Positions 7,227-7,763 of a stretch of DNA of 7,763 nucleotides are shown here, in pieces. The notes under the pieces are model-generated. The model was given only the letters and a program-made list of their open reading frames with translations. It ran no database searches and had not been told where the DNA came from. Made by a program: the position numbers and the translations under genes. Every line of letters begins with the position of its first letter. Position 1 is the first letter of the stretch. The stretch comes from Bacteroidota bacterium (lineage in GTDB: Bacteria > Bacteroidota > Ignavibacteria > SZUA-365 > JAADGX01), in the NCBI GenBank assembly GCA_027021285.1, contig JALUUP010000427.1, positions 1 to 7,763 of the forward strand. The letters run 5' to 3'.

Positions 7227-7391
7227 GTGATTTTCAATATTTATCGAGTCAAAATACGCCTACCACGGGCAAATTGCAAAGATAAATGCCCACCATTACC
7301 GGAGCGACACGTGCTTACGTTCACTGGCGCGCGAAACCCGAATGATTCAGAACACAATGCTAAAGGAGATTATTTTTATTACATTCAAATC
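7227..7391. other. Divergent intergenic region between the glycosyltransferase operon and waaA
   Basis: This 165-base spacer must hold the start signals for both directions. The minus-strand half (7227-7280) is AT-rich and holds the candidate operon promoter. I found no convincing plus-strand promoter. The plus-strand half holds two purine-rich sites, GGAG 7301-7304 and AAAGGAG 7362-7368, that bear on the waaA start. The waaA frame is open through the whole spacer, so a stop codon does not fix the start. Confidence 0.6.
7251..7279 (-). promoter_or_regulatory. Candidate promoter of the glycosyltransferase operon
   Basis: On the minus strand, TTGCAA (7279-7274) and TATTTT (7256-7251) are 17 bases apart. 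Each has four of six sigma-70 consensus matches. The -10-like element starts 30 bases before the GT2 ATG, giving a leader of about 17 AT-rich bases. The sequence CGTATTTT also occurs 29 bases before the regulator gene's ATG. The call is by eye. Confidence 0.4.
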
Positions 7392-7763
7392 ATGTTGTGG
7401 AGTTTTGTATACAACACGATTGCCATACCGCTCTTTTACCTTGCCGTCAAAGCGTATTCCCTGGTGAACAGAAAAGTCCGAAAAGGCATCGTTGGAAGAA
7501 ATACCGCGTTTTCTACGCTGCCCGACGACATGGAGCGACTGAGTACCGGACCGCGGCTGTGGGTCCACGCTTCTTCCATGGGCGAATTCGAGCAGGCCAA
7601 ACCCATCATCGAGGAACTCAAACGACGCCTCCCCGACGTTCGCGTCATCGCCAGTTTCTTCTCACCATCGGGTTTCGAGAACAACCGGCACTATGAGTCG
7701 GCGGATATCGTCACATACATTCCGTTCGATTCCAGGAAGAGTGCCCGTTGGTTTCTCGACGTT
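7392..7763 (+). CDS. waaA: 3-deoxy-D-manno-octulosonic acid (Kdo) transferase, N-terminal part (cut by window edge)
   Basis: The first 124 residues of WaaA/KdtA (GT30), which moves Kdo from CMP-Kdo to lipid A precursor, the first step of LPS core assembly at the inner membrane. The hydrophobic N-terminal anchor (FVYNTIAIPLFYLAVKAY, 5-22) is followed by NRKVRKGIVGR (26-36), typical of the family. WVHASSMGEFEQAKPII (57-73) contains E65, which matches the catalytic base Glu of characterised WaaA. IASFFSPSGFE (86-96) and YIPFDS (109-114) follow as expected. ATG 7392 is preferred because the family usually begins near this YN motif. However, AAAGGAG is 23 bases upstream, too far to be a normal Shine-Dalgarno, and GTG 7311 is in frame with GGAG six bases before it. 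Using GTG would add 27 residues. The gene is transcribed away from the glycosyltransferase operon. Confidence 0.92.
   Translation, partial: MLWSFVYNTIAIPLFYLAVKAYSLVNRKVRKGIVGRNTAFSTLPDDMERLSTGPRLWVHASSMGEFEQAKPIIEELKRRLPDVRVIASFFSPSGFENNRHYESADIVTYIPFDSRKSARWFLDV

Noticed and set aside
7275..7291. Sigma-54-like promoter upstream of the glycosyltransferase operon (minus strand, GGGCA...TTTGCA)
   Set aside because: The GG and GC elements are 11 bases apart instead of the required 10, and the spacing is strict. A shift to the right spacing loses one of the two G and the CAC match.

Overview
The window (GC-rich, roughly mid-50s percent by eye) comes from a Gram-negative bacterium. The evidence is the start of a Kdo transferase gene (waaA/kdtA) at the right edge and a set of envelope-glycan glycosyltransferases. 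Several features lean towards the Bacteroidota/Ignavibacteriota (FCB) side: AT-rich leaders without Shine-Dalgarno sequences, a TAnnTTTG-like promoter element, and glycosyltransferase subfamilies that I associate with that group. This placement is an inference from style and is not proven.

Layout. From 7226 down to 2353 on the minus strand lies a tight four-gene run with gaps of 4, 7 and 6 bases. In transcription order it encodes a GtrB/DPM1-like polyprenyl-phosphate sugar synthase (GT2), a GT9 heptosyltransferase-like enzyme with an N-terminal cysteine cluster, a GT4 enzyme, and a multi-pass GT-C transferase. After a 75-base gap, a fifth minus-strand gene starts at 2277 and runs off the left edge. 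It stays open for 759 codons and encodes a membrane-anchored one-component regulator: one TM helix, a periplasmic CHASE2 sensor, three TM helices, a coiled coil, a complete sigma-54 AAA+ activator module with an intact GAFTGA loop, and the first residues of a Fis-type helix-turn-helix. Divergent from the cluster, across a 165-base spacer, is the 5' part of waaA on the plus strand.

How the genes may work together. The GT2 enzyme would load a sugar onto undecaprenyl phosphate, and the GT-C enzyme would use such a lipid-linked donor on the outer face of the inner membrane. GT9 and GT4 would add sugars on the cytoplasmic face, and WaaA starts LPS core synthesis. The CHASE2 protein would read a periplasmic or membrane signal and switch on sigma-54 promoters directly, with no histidine kinase or receiver domain. 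Its position behind the glycan genes suggests control of, or response to, the envelope glycan, but no convincing sigma-54 promoter was found inside the window.

No tRNA, rRNA, CRISPR array, insertion sequence or phage gene was seen. The CHASE2-sigma-54 fusion next to the glycan cluster is the most noteworthy item.
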